NCBI RefSeq assembly: GCF_963662255.1
Contig: NC_085055.1
Span: forward strand, 7,126,102-7,190,101
Source: Cinclus cinclus
Lineage: Eukaryota; Chordata; Aves; Passeriformes; Cinclidae
Length of the DNA: 64,000 nt
Direction of reading: 5' to 3'
Each line of letters begins with the position of its first letter. The first letter of the stretch is position 1. A program made the position numbers and the translations under genes. The notes under the pieces were generated by a model. The model saw nothing but the letters and a program-made list of their open reading frames with translations, searched no databases and was not told where the DNA came from. Positions 1 to 11,276 of this stretch are shown here, piece after piece.

Positions 1-149
1 TGAATTCATGTGGGTTTCTGTATCTTGATCTTTGGTTTTATTTTGAACTCTGCCTCTTGCAAGTGACAGAGAAGGTTGGAGCTTACACATAAAGCATCAC
101 AGCAGAGCTGTATTATGCCAGTGATCCTGGGCAGGTCCTTATTATTATA

Positions 150-217
150 CTTTAAAAGCTCCCATTGATTTCCATGGAAGTTTTAGCTGTGCAAAGACTG
201 CAGAATCTGGCTCCATA
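150..217. repeat. Possible ancient amniote interspersed repeat fragment
   Basis: The stretch contains CTCCCATTGATTTCCATGG followed by AAGTTTTAGCTGTGCAAAG and then ACTGCAGAATCTGGC. This order resembles a very old repeat common in turtle, crocodilian and bird DNA, whose copies read roughly 'cccattgacttcaatgg', 'agttttgcc' and 'actgcaggatttggc'. I recognise the pattern from memory and cannot assign the family name. The copy is short and diverged, so chance similarity is not excluded. Confidence 0.4.
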
Positions 218-3200
218 AAAGAAGTATTTTACACTGGACTTAAATATATTTAAATCCTTAAAAGTCTATTAACAGAAGGGGTTCTTTGCTAAGATATCAT
301 ATACAAGAATTATCTTCACTAGCAGTGTATTTTGTGTCAAGTAAACCCCCACTATTGCTTATACAGAACTACAGATTGTTTCAGGAACATTTCAACAATT
401 GCAGGTAAAATCATTACATACTATTGCAGGTTCTAAACAGATTTTATTAGTGGTCAGGTCAATATTAAATTAGCTTGCTTGTGCAACACATCACAGGTAC
501 CCTACAGAGAGTTCTTTGCATGCTGTAAGAAAATCTCAGAGCAGAAGTGTCATAAATGATAAGCATGCTGGATTTGTGATGCCTTTGATATCCAAAGAAT
601 TGCAAAGTCACTGTAAAATTAAATATATTAAATTCAATAAGAATTGCCTTGGCAAGCAATTCATTTAATTGGTAAGCATATCAAAGGTTCTGGGCCAATT
701 ACGTATTTGTTCATGATTCATATGACATATTCCAGGTCTATAAAGCTTGTTTCCAGTATGACACATGAGATATCATTAGCTAGCACTAATAGCATGCTCT
801 TGGTCTTTATAAAATGTAGTCCTTTTGTGCTGAGTGCTAGAACAAAATCGTTTATCGGCTAGGAAGGATGCATTGGAAAGCATGCAGTGCTTTTTATTTC
901 TTGCAGAGTAAAAACCCACCAAAGCAAAGGTCAGGTCACTTTTTTGAAGACAGAGCCACTTTTTCTTCAAGGTTTCACCTACTGCCTGAAAAGAGTCATG
1001 ATACTCGTATTAGTGCCTGCTGTTCGTCCTCCACACACGTAGCTGCAAAGCCCTGGGAGTGGCTGACACCAAATATAAAATCTGTCTCACCAGTTTAAAG
1101 TGGCCATGCTACAATGGAGAAAAGCAACGCAATGGATACTTCTGTGCTATTTTTAATGAACAGACTCTGTTTATTTGCTGAGCAAAGCAAGTGGTTTGAT
1201 GCTAACTTTTTAAAAACGTTAGATCTTTAACTTTCCTAAAAGAAAAACACACTTTCCAGTGTGTAAGTCAGACTGATATTTCTGGTTCCTCAGCCTGTGG
1301 TATGTGAAACATTTTGAAACTAGAAGCTGGTAGCAATTCCTGGATACCAAAGAGAAAGCCAATGCAGTGGAATAGCTTAAATCGTCTGATTCTGCTGGGG
1401 ACATACACAGGGGAGAAATTCACTGGAAAATGCAGCTTTTTATTCTGTTGACTAGAAATTAATATTGTTGTCCCATGTAAGGAAGGTAACCTTGAAAATG
1501 TTGGTTTCCCTTCCCTGTAGTGACCACTATGTAACCAATTCTTGCCTATGAAGAATTGATTAGGCCAAAGAATTGGAGAGAAATAAAACCATTTTTCTTA
1601 AGTCAGGATAACCTTGTTACTGTTGCCAACTGCAGCTGAAATTAAAATCTCCAGCACATTTATTACAATAACTGTTGAAGAATTATTATTTTTCAAGGTG
1701 CTGTTTGCACAGCCTCCTTTGGTACTAAGTGTTGTTTCTTAGCAAGCCAGATTGCTATATAAATTTTCTTGGTACAGCAGTTTATTGCTTAAACCCTGTA
1801 ATTCTCTAACAGCTAATTTTAAGCATGCCAGGACTTCAAAACAAACAGTTTTTTTGGTGGTGGAGGTTTGCAAGGTAAGTTATTTTCTCCTGTAAACCAC
1901 AGTTTAACAATTTAGTATATAAATGGAAACAATTGTGATGTAGAACATGACAAGCCACGCGCAAATCATGACAAATGTGGATTGATGAAGGAAAAAATAT
2001 ATTATTTGGTTTAGTGGAACATACTGCTTAAGAGAAAATGAGAAACATGTCAGTATTTCATTACTTGATACCTTAAAAAAGTGCAACAGATCCTTTAGGT
2101 AATATCTTCAAAGCAAAATAAGGAGTAGAGTTAGAGTATTCCCCTGATGCTACATATTTATAACAGCATTGGGTTCAGAACTCAGTAACACTTTCCCTAA
2201 GTTTATCCTTTGGGATCAAATAATGGGTAGTAATAGACATTTCCATAGGAGTATGCTGATTTAGCAGGATTTTGCAAGGAAATACTTTTTTTCTGCTGCT
2301 GTTTCTGAATACTTCCAAATTCAATTTTGTACAAGTCACACTCTTTAGATGTGGTACTTAGTAATGAGTATTTAATTAAATTACTGTAAGAGCATATTAA
2401 TGTAAATTTCTAGTGCAGCATAAAGTTGATTTAAAAAAAATAATAAGTGATGCATATAGCTTTGTAACCATGCTCAGCTATGATAAAGCCTTAACTGCTT
2501 GGGACCAATTGATCACCTTCAGGTCCTGGTGGGTGGATCAGAATGAACACATGGTCACACTTGAAACATTACTATTTAGTGCAACACTCTATAATTCTGT
2601 AATTATTTTCTTCATTAATGTGATGTGCAAATTTGTTCTTGCATATGAAAAGCCAACAGCCAGTGCTTTGTAAGTGTTTAACATTTTAACAACAGTATTT
2701 AAACTATAATGATTAATTGCAGAAATTCTTTGTTGTCATCTATGCAATAAAATGATTTTATATAAGACCATTCCATAATTAAAGTTTGCTTTTGACAAAT
2801 ATTTAAGGCACGTGAGTCCCAAGTTCACTTTTCAGGAGTATTTATAGCACCTATTCTTGTGAGAAAGTGAGCAGAAAGAAATGGAGTGATCAGATTTTTT
2901 TTTTAATATGATTACATGAAGAAAGCATTCCTTTTTTACACAAACCTTTGCTGTTCCATTTATTTTCCAAAGATCCTACCAAGCTGTTTCAGCTTTAATT
3001 GACACACTACAATGAATCCCTGTTCCCAGAAATCATCTCAACACCGGCATGTTTAAATTCAAACTGCTGTAAAATAGAAGTTTTAGGACAGTTTTCCATA
3101 TAGAGAAATTTGATAGATTAAAAAATTATCTTGCAGACAGTGCACATACAGGTATGACAGGTTTCATGGGCAACTCCTTCTCCAGCTGAGGAGAAACAGA

Positions 3201-6088
3201 ATAACACCTCACTGCATTTATAAATGTAATGCCAAAAAAATATGTCCAGATGTCCTGACCTTTACCACTGGGCTATTGAAGTGTTTGAAAACAAAATCAA
3301 AACAAAACCCACCAGCTCAGGACATCTTGTACTGGTCTTCACTTTAAATATCTTTAATGTGTTGGGAGGGCCTTTGTAAAGCAAACTTTATGAAAGATGC
3401 ATTAGTGAGAACTTTAAGTTTTAGGAGCTCTTGTCCTCCTGTGCTGGGAGAAAGAGCAGAGAGAGCTGCTGAACATGTTGAATTTGGGAGGCTTGGCTGC
3501 TCTCCAGATCCCCCAGCAGCTGATGTATTAGAGTACCAGTTAAGCAGCCTATTCTAAATGGCTTTATGCTCCACAAAGCTTCCTGTTTGTGCAACGCAAA
3601 AATAAAAATGAAAGGAAAAACTTGGCTTTATTTTTTAAAATTATGCAGCGCTATGATTTTTTACCTCTCAAAGTGAACACACGCATCTCTGCAATGGTAC
3701 TATGGGAGTTCCAGTGTCCACAATACAATTGTGAGCTCTTGATTTACATAGGATCTGTTTATGATTTCAAATTTTTCCCTTCTCAGGCTCTTATGTTCCT
3801 GTTTCTGCATATGTATTTCTTATCTATACTTTTCTACTTTTTTCTAGTAGTGGTATATCTTGCATTTTAGATATAATTAAAAATAATGAGGAAACATATA
3901 GTGAGGCAGTTTTATGGATCAATATGAGATCGGTATTTAAACAGTAATTTCTGTTTCATCAAAGCTAGTGGTAGTTTTTTTATTACAAGCCTAATAAAGT
4001 CAGATATATATCTAAGATAAATGGGAACACAATTCCTTTAGGCAGTACCTGGCTGACCGTGGTGAGGAAAGCTGAACAGGCTCTCAGGCCTGAACTGGAA
4101 GCAGCATTGTCAGGGTAGACCATCTTTCAGAACCTGAGCTACTATTTTGATACTGTATTTCAATAATTTGGAACCTCTTATCAAGCTCTCTGTTAGAGAT
4201 TATCCAAACTCTTTTGACTCACGACCTTCATTATTTCATTTTTACAAGATTATGATGAGTTGGCTACAGCAAGGAAGCAGCTATAGGAAGGTTTGCTCAA
4301 GAAGTAATTTACAGTAAAGCAGCTAAATTCATATTGGCTGAGTTCACAGTGTTCTACTTCTCTTTCATCCCTTTCCCTGTCTTTTCATTCTTATGTTGAC
4401 TGAATAACAGATTTCAGATATTTACTGTATTCAAGAAAAATGGCAAAGAAAGGGACAAAAGCTGATAAAAGACAATCAGCATAAATATTCACATTACCCT
4501 CACTGGGTTGTGTCTTATATCCATTTAAATGTCGATAGGGTGGTTAAATTGCATTCCACTTTGAGAAGCATTTGCATTGAAATAGCACTGTAAGGTTTTC
4601 TGTTTATTGACTCTCAGTAAATGTTGCATCACTTGTGCTCCCTTGAGAAGCTGTCTCAGTCTGAAGCCTATAGATTAATTCCCAAAGCCAAGGGACATCT
4701 TCCAAAGCATCTCTGCTGGAATCTCTGCAAGACCCATTTTCCTCTCAATAACTTGTGCAAAGTTACTGTACTTAACACATCTGAGCACAAATCATTACTG
4801 GAAATTAATAAACAATTCTGTCAATCTAACTCATTCTCTATAAGGTAGTATGATTCCTGCAGGCTAAGAGGAGGTGAAATAAGGCTTTTTTCTCTCTAAA
4901 GTCAGAGTTTTATTAGGAGTATAATAGGGAGTGCATGGTTTGAGATAAAAATGAGATAACAACAAGAAAACAACATTGTAATGTTGGAACAATAATGATG
5001 ATTTAACTGAAAATAGTCAATCCAGCTGGGAATATAGAGCAGGGCTGGTAAGAAGGAGATCGGGGACAGAACTAACTGTTTAGAGGTTGTTTAAGGTTCT
5101 GATCCTTTTATGAATGAATTATATAATATATCTTCTTGTGATAGAAGGCTTGGATGAGACATTTTGCAGTCTTTTCTTTCTTTGCAATTGTCATATTTTA
5201 ATATAACCATTGTGAATATGTAGAAACTATTTTTTAGCACTTATTTGATTGACTTCTTAATAGTTTGGAATTGCATTATCAAAGGGATGAGTCCTTTGAC
5301 TGCACAATGGTATATGACTTCAAAAATCTTATGGAATTGCTGCAGGATTTCTTTCATCTCTGCTTAGTCTGTGTCAAGGAACTTTGTGAAATATTTTGGT
5401 TTAGCATCTGGAAATTTAAAGTTGTTTGGTAGTCTTCAGCAGAGAATTAATACTGAAGTATTTTCTCTCCCATAATTTGCTTTCCTTTTATGTTGACTTG
5501 AGTATCATGGTCCCCAATCATAACATACACATAACAACAGAATTACTTGCTATTATTTGCTATATTGCCCTGATGATGAATGTGCTGAACTAGAATAAGA
5601 GATTTCTCTGGTACCAGTTCAAGTGAAATTCTAGGAGATCAGATCACTTTCAAAATTAACAATTGTGACTAAAGTGCTGTCTGTTCTGACTTAAATGGAA
5701 CAGTCAAGCTGTTACAAGGCAGCTGTTTCTGAGCCTATCTTTTAGAAAGTCTTTTATAGGTGTAGCAATAGGGTAACCCTCAGTGGAATTAACAGCTGTT
5801 CTGATTTAACCTCAGATAATGGTTGGAGCTACAAAGCTCATGACGAGCATTTAGCTTCTTGCATGCTTGTCACAAATGTTTATTGATCTTTGGAATCTTG
5901 CTTTTGACAGTTTTGCTTGGATCTGCTTTTGTAGTATCTTTGCCTTTATCAATGTGAGAGAGGTTTCTGTACTCCCATTTATGCTGTCCTAAGAGTCAAA
6001 GCACTAATTTATTGATGCTAATAAGGCAGTGTTGACCAGAGCAACATATGGAGTGAGTAATGGCATAGCTTAAAAGTCCTGTTGCTTT

Positions 6089-6118
6089 AAAGAAAAAAAA
6101 AAAAAACAAACAAAAAAA
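6089..6118. repeat. A-rich simple sequence
   Basis: A run of 14 A (6093-6106) is followed by two CAAA-type interruptions and a second run of seven A. No polyadenylation signal or recognisable mRNA-derived sequence lies upstream, so it is called simple sequence and not a retroposon tail. Confidence 0.8.
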
Positions 6119-8379
6119 CCCACAGACAAATTCAGCTCTTTCCAGAAGCTGTTGTGCCTTAACTGTAGTATCTTGATATCACTGAAGTTTCTCACTAATA
6201 AAATGCACATGAATGTGGCAACACAGAAGTATTTTGGCCTCATGTAAAAGGTGATATTCAAGTATCTTGAAGCAGTCTGCTCTCAATTTCAGAGAAAAAA
6301 AGTGAAAAACTCATCTCTGGGATGAGTTCAGTCTGTGGGCTGGTTCTCTCTTTTGTTCCATCTTCACTTGGGACACATGAAAAGTGTATGATGATACTTT
6401 ATGTGTAAAAGACAACTGGAAGTATAACTGTGTCTGGAATATGATGCAAAATACTTTAAAAATAAAGTTATGCGGGTTTTGATGTTAAAATAATATAATC
6501 TGTGGTCTGCCAGCCTGGAACATAGAAGAAATATGCAATTTTTCTGGTGCTTGCAGACTTTGTTATTCTTGTATCATATATCAGTATTAAATCCTGTACT
6601 TCACAGTTGTACATCACTGTAGCCAAAAAAGGAATTAGATCCCATTAACACCATATTTTTGTTAGTGTAGATTTTTTCTAGATTGGGCAGATATTCTTCA
6701 GACATTTAGAATGAGAAAATGACAACAAAGGAATAAACACAATTTAAAAGATAAAGAAATATCTGACAGAGCTAGAAAAAAGATCTGAATACATAATAAT
6801 CTGATCACATCCTACAGATACATTTCTGTGAGGGTTTTAAGATCATTTTCAAGTCCTGAAACTGATTTTTTGCACAGAAGGGAACGGGTATTCCTCTAAG
6901 GAATGTAACAGAAATGTTTGTCAAAACCGTTGGAGGGGCATAGCAGTTGCCTGTTGTTTCCTCTTGTTTTACATTACCAGATCGAGTCCAAATTACTTAT
7001 TTTCATAGTCAAGGTTTTACTCTTTTTTTGAAGTCCTTAAGGAAGGTATTGTTTAGCAAAGGTGGAATAATGTTGAATGAGGATGACTGTTCAGAATACC
7101 TATTATTTTGGAATCACATAAAATTCTGCATACTGTTTTGAAAAATGAAATATCCATTTAAATAAATGAATTGGTGTATATCTCTTACTAGGCACCCAAT
7201 CTCGGAACCGTTTAAAAATGGTAGGAGTACTTAAATTACTTATTTTGATTGTTGTGGTTTTGTTTATGAAGGCTGACAGCTTGTGCACTGAAGATGGTTT
7301 GCAATGCATTGTCACCACTATTAACTCTTATTGAAGATTAGGATTAAAATCTCAGGATTTGAGTTCTATAAATATGGGTAAACATTATGTGATCAAAATT
7401 CATGTCCTCAGTTTAATGTTTGCATACAGATTCCTTCATGGTTTGTGAATAACCATACAAGATTTAATTCTGTTTAGGATTTTTGTTTTTCTTTAGTTTG
7501 CTTGTTAAACATCTTGCTCAAAGGTTATTAAAAACAATGAGAGTTTTTATAAACATGAAATGCTAAAATATATTTAATCCAAATGTAACAATATATGTAA
7601 TTCTATCATATAAAAGGATAGAAAGATGATGAGGCAGAGAATTAATGGAACAAAAAAGTAACAAAGGGTAGCTGAAAGTTTGTGATTTGCTTTTTTTTGA
7701 AGCAGACTGATGTTACTTTCTCATCATCTGTGATTAGACCTGTACATATTAAATAAGAAAGACATATTATAATGGATAGCAGGTTTGAAAACAACAGATC
7801 AGGATCATTTATGATTGAAAAATACTTTTAAGACTTATTTTCTTGACCTATATGAGTTCTCTCCATCCATGGTTCGATATGCTGCCAGGACAAATTTAGC
7901 CCTTCCTGTAATACAAACATTTAATTCCCACCATGATATAAACTCTTGATACTCTTGAATTTATTATGTTTTTTTTTTTTTTGCAGCTACCTTAAGATTT
8001 GAGTCCTTTCTACAGTGAATGGTGTCAAAGTAGAATTCTTTTAGCACTTTGGTCATAAAGGGTCTTTATGCTGTATCCTTGACCCAAAATTCATTCTGAG
8101 TCTCTTGTGCTGCATGTTCTTTGCAACAAAGGGTTCAGAATCTGAGTGTACTTTCCTCCAGAATAAAACTCTATTTTTAACCTATGTAGTAGAGTATATT
8201 TGCCCTCTTATTTTTATTCCCTAAAAAGAGTAAACTGTCACTTATCAGACAATGGCAACAGTAGATGAGGAATTGGAATAACAGTGTGGCTGCAAAATAA
8301 CTTCATGTCCCTGACCTAGACACGGCCTCTGCCTGCACTTTCAGCTTTGGAATGATCCCATCTGAAGTATCAAAGTATG

Positions 8380-8442
8380 TTAATGCTGCAAAAGCAGCAT
8401 TAACAGCATCATATAAAAGTAGCATTAGAAGCATCATATAAA
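8380..8442. repeat. 10-bp hairpin fused to a 25-bp-period tandem duplication
   Basis: TTAATGCTGC (8380-8389) and GCAGCATTAA (8394-8403) form a perfect 10-bp inverted repeat around AAAA. The right arm runs into a tandem duplication. The first copy starts at 8396 and the second at 8421, with 20 of the first 22 bases identical, including a shared GCATCATATAAA. The duplication probably arose by local slippage at the hairpin. Confidence 0.85.
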
Positions 8443-8727
8443 CCCATTTAGAGAGGATTATGCTACTGTCCCTTCATTTAGACTGTGGAAACCTGCAGGG
8501 AGAAATTCTTAAAATTGAGGTATTATGACTGTGCTCTTAAAAGATGTTCCTAATTCTCTGATGTGTACTGTTAGTGTGGAGAATGGACTTTTCTACTCTT
8601 ATATTGCAAATAAATTTTAATTGCAAACATGAAAATGAAAAATAAGTAGGTGCATTAGTAGATAATTACTTCAAGACCTAATCATAAGTTCAGCTGCCTT
8701 GGACAATTAAAAGTTCTTTCTAAGCAA

Positions 8728-8846
8728 AGAATCATAGAATGATTTGAGTTAGAAGGGATCTTGAGACCATTTAGTTCCAATTCCCTGCCATGGGCAGGGA
8801 CACCTTCTACTAGATCAGGTTGCTCAGAGTCCCATCTGGCCTGGCC
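8728..8846 (-). mobile_element. CR1 LINE, truncated 3' end
   Basis: Read on the plus strand the segment begins AGAATCATAGAAT, the reverse complement of the CR1 terminal ATTCTATGATTCT. It continues with the standard reversed CR1 3' UTR blocks: TTAGTTCCAATTCCCTGCC, ATGGGCAGGGACACCTTC, TAGATCAGGTTGCTCAGAG and CCCATCTGGCCTGG. Only about 120 bp of the 3' UTR remain, so this is a strongly 5'-truncated, non-coding copy, as is usual for CR1. The many differences from typical copies suggest an old insertion. The break after 8846 is abrupt. Confidence 0.93.
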
Positions 8847-9622
8847 ATCTAGCTTTACTGTTTAAGATAATTTTTTTAGCATAGTGGTCCACATTTGTTA
8901 CATTTGTATAAATCCACTCTTTTGTGTATATTTGCAAGTATTCTATACTCTTTTTTTGCTTTGGTGGATTTAATGCAATTTTCATATCAATGACAGTAAT
9001 TAGCACCTGGCCTGTTCCACAAGGAGCTGAAAGAAACATCTCTATTTCTGATGGCCAGCACATCTGATATCAGATATTCTCTGTACTGTTCTGCTTGAAT
9101 AGGCATCCACCCTCTCCTATAGATTTTTTAAACCCATTTTATTTATTTTTTGCATACTTATACAGTAAAAAGTATCTATTAAAGAAAAAAAGAAGAAAAT
9201 TATGTATTTATTCACTTACTGTATGCACACTTTTTAAATGTGTTCTTTAACAGTATATAATATTTATAAAGCTCAGTGTTTTGCGGTCCACTTGTGCTTA
9301 GGTTGGCAGGTTCCTCATTAGGGAAGCAAGTTCTCTGTTTTTTTTTCTGTAATTCAACAGTATCACAAAATTCAGTTGTTGACTATCAGTTTGAGGATGT
9401 CTGCAGTGTAATTAAAAAGGTGGTGAGTCCACACTTTTTACAGCAGCTTAGTTTGGCTGGTAGTGTAGCAGTTTTTTCAAATAAAAACTCTGTGGGTACC
9501 TACAACGTGATTTCTGTGATCAAGTAGTAAAAGCAGCTGGTAACAGCAAATGGCTCTTATGGAGAAATTCTTAATTCTCAAAACAACTTAATTAAGATTT
9601 CATATGCAAAAAAATTACTAAA

Positions 9623-9648
9623 TCATCAGTTATATTCATCAGTTATAT
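9623..9648. repeat. Two-copy 13-bp tandem repeat
   Basis: TCATCAGTTATAT occurs twice with no spacer (9623-9635 and 9636-9648). It is a simple local duplication with no other visible function. Confidence 0.9.
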
Positions 9649-9941
9649 TTTCCAAGAAGCTTCTAGTGCGGTTACTTTCTTGGGATGTAAACGATACTAC
9701 TTGTGTTTCAAAAATGGCTTCTGGCAGATACAAAACCCCTTGGAGGTACAGTTGCTCCAGTTAATGGATTGTGCCTCTTCAGCTGGGATGTCAAACCTAG
9801 CACCAGTCTGTCCTGTGTAGCTAAAGCCAAACTAAATCTCCCCTACACCCCAGGGCACAGTAACCTAACACTGTGGAGGTTAAGCAGCCTGACAATAGCA
9901 CGACAGCTATCGTCAGAAACATTTCTCCTTAGAGGTTCCAT

Positions 9942-9960
9942 AAAAAAAAAAAAAAAAAAA
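9942..9960. repeat. A19 homopolymer
   Basis: Nineteen consecutive A residues follow TTCCAT. No AATAAA lies in the preceding 40 bases and no flanking duplication was found, so there is no good support for a retroposon tail. Confidence 0.9.
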
Positions 9961-10325
9961 TCTGCCTCAATTGTGCAGTGCAGTCCTATACTCTGCTGGT
10001 TTCTCTTTCCTCAAGATCACATTCATTTTACCACAGACTGTTCTTGAACATCAAAATCAATCTTGCTCAAGTGAAAGAGTAGGGATGAGGTAACCATCAT
10101 CTGATGGCTTGCAGGCAGCCTCAATAAATGTGCTTTTTATCAGAGAATTAGCAGGCTCATAGCCGAGGGAAAAGGGTGCAGCAGATCACTCATGTCTCAT
10201 TGTACCAAGGACTAGCCAAGGATGTGGCTGACAAACACCTGGAGAGGGGCTGGGTATTTCTGGAACAGCAGGATAGATGGGGTGGGTGCTAGCCTGGGTG
10301 TAGAGAATAAATTGTGAAATTTCAA

Positions 10326-10411
10326 ACATATGTATTTGTATCAAATATGTTTATATATGTTTATATATATTTATATATATTCATATAGTTATCTTTATAC
10401 ATATATATATC
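10326..10411. repeat. AT-rich simple repeat, TTTATATAT-like
   Basis: About 85 bp are made almost entirely of TATA and TTTATATAT units with scattered G and C, including several near-copies of GTTTATATAT. It is low-complexity sequence that is likely to vary in length between individuals and could melt easily. Confidence 0.85.
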
Positions 10412-11261
10412 ACTGAGGAAAACAACTGAGCCAGAAAGAAAAGTAGGTTTGTTGTTGTAGTGCTGCAGTAATTCACTATCCTGTCTCTTTTTGCATTTAA
10501 GAACAGAGAGTGGCCTTAGATAGCTTCTCTAATGATAGTGCTACAGACTGAAATCAGTCTATCAGTCAGCACACTGGATTTTGTATTCACTGAAACACTC
10601 TGCTGCTTCATTTCACTCTGAAAATATTGTAAATAAAGAAGTATCTCAACTTCATTCCCTTCCATTAAGTGTGAGACACTTCACATTAATGAAACCCTAG
10701 TGAAATGATACGAAAGATGGAATTGTCAAGTCAGATCGTTGAAAATTTCTTGTATAAATACACAGGCATATGCTTAGACTGGCAAGGACTGGAAGATTTT
10801 TTCAGCCCAGATAGCACGAGCATAATTGAGGAATAAAAGAAGCTGCCGCAGATGGTTATAGCTGTGAGAGGCCCAGTGACATGTGCTTCAGCTCCAAGTT
10901 TGCTACAGGGGAGTTACTGAGGTAGGATAACACACCAGAGAGACTGCCAGAGTCTCAGGCTCCAAGAAACATGCTTATTAGCTAATTAGAGCTGCATATT
11001 CATAAAGAGAGCAAATAAAATCCGTCCTTCCTATGGGGAGGTGTTCATGAGTTGAAAAGAGAAGTGACAAACCCGCGTCTGTCCCAAGAGATCAGTGCCA
11101 GAGAGCATCTGGCAAAGATGAGGGAATGAGAACTTCCAAGAGTGAGGCAACCTGTGGTACTGGCACTGTGTAGGCACTGCCTGGTCAGGGGGGAGCAAGA
11201 ATTACCCATAATTTCTGCCAATTGCCCGGTAGGATTGGAAAATACCAGTGCTTCCCTGGAA

Positions 11262-11276
11262 GGGAGGGAGGGAGGG
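11262..11276 (+). other. G-quadruplex motif
   Basis: Four GGG runs are separated by single A residues (GGGAGGGAGGGAGGG). This meets the strictest G-quadruplex definition, with three one-base loops, and such short-loop sequences are known to fold very stably in potassium. It lies in a locally GC-richer patch (about 11140-11340). No gene or promoter is recognisable beside it, so a regulatory role is only a possibility. Confidence 0.85.

Larger units (their letters stand above)
1..8727. other. Unique AT-rich non-coding DNA
   Basis: Apart from the possible repeat at 150-217, the A-tract at 6093-6106, the T-tract at 7969-7982 and the small hairpin and tandem duplication at 8380-8442, I see no gene, RNA gene or mobile element. 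All open frames are under 100 codons, AT-biased in composition and unlike any protein I know. Good-looking splice donors such as AAG|GTAAGT near 1873 occur, but none pairs with a convincing open exon. Confidence 0.55.

Noticed and set aside
9703..10047. Plus-strand open frame of 114 codons
   Set aside because: It reads through the A19 tract as a lysine run, has no recognisable domain and no splice or promoter context.
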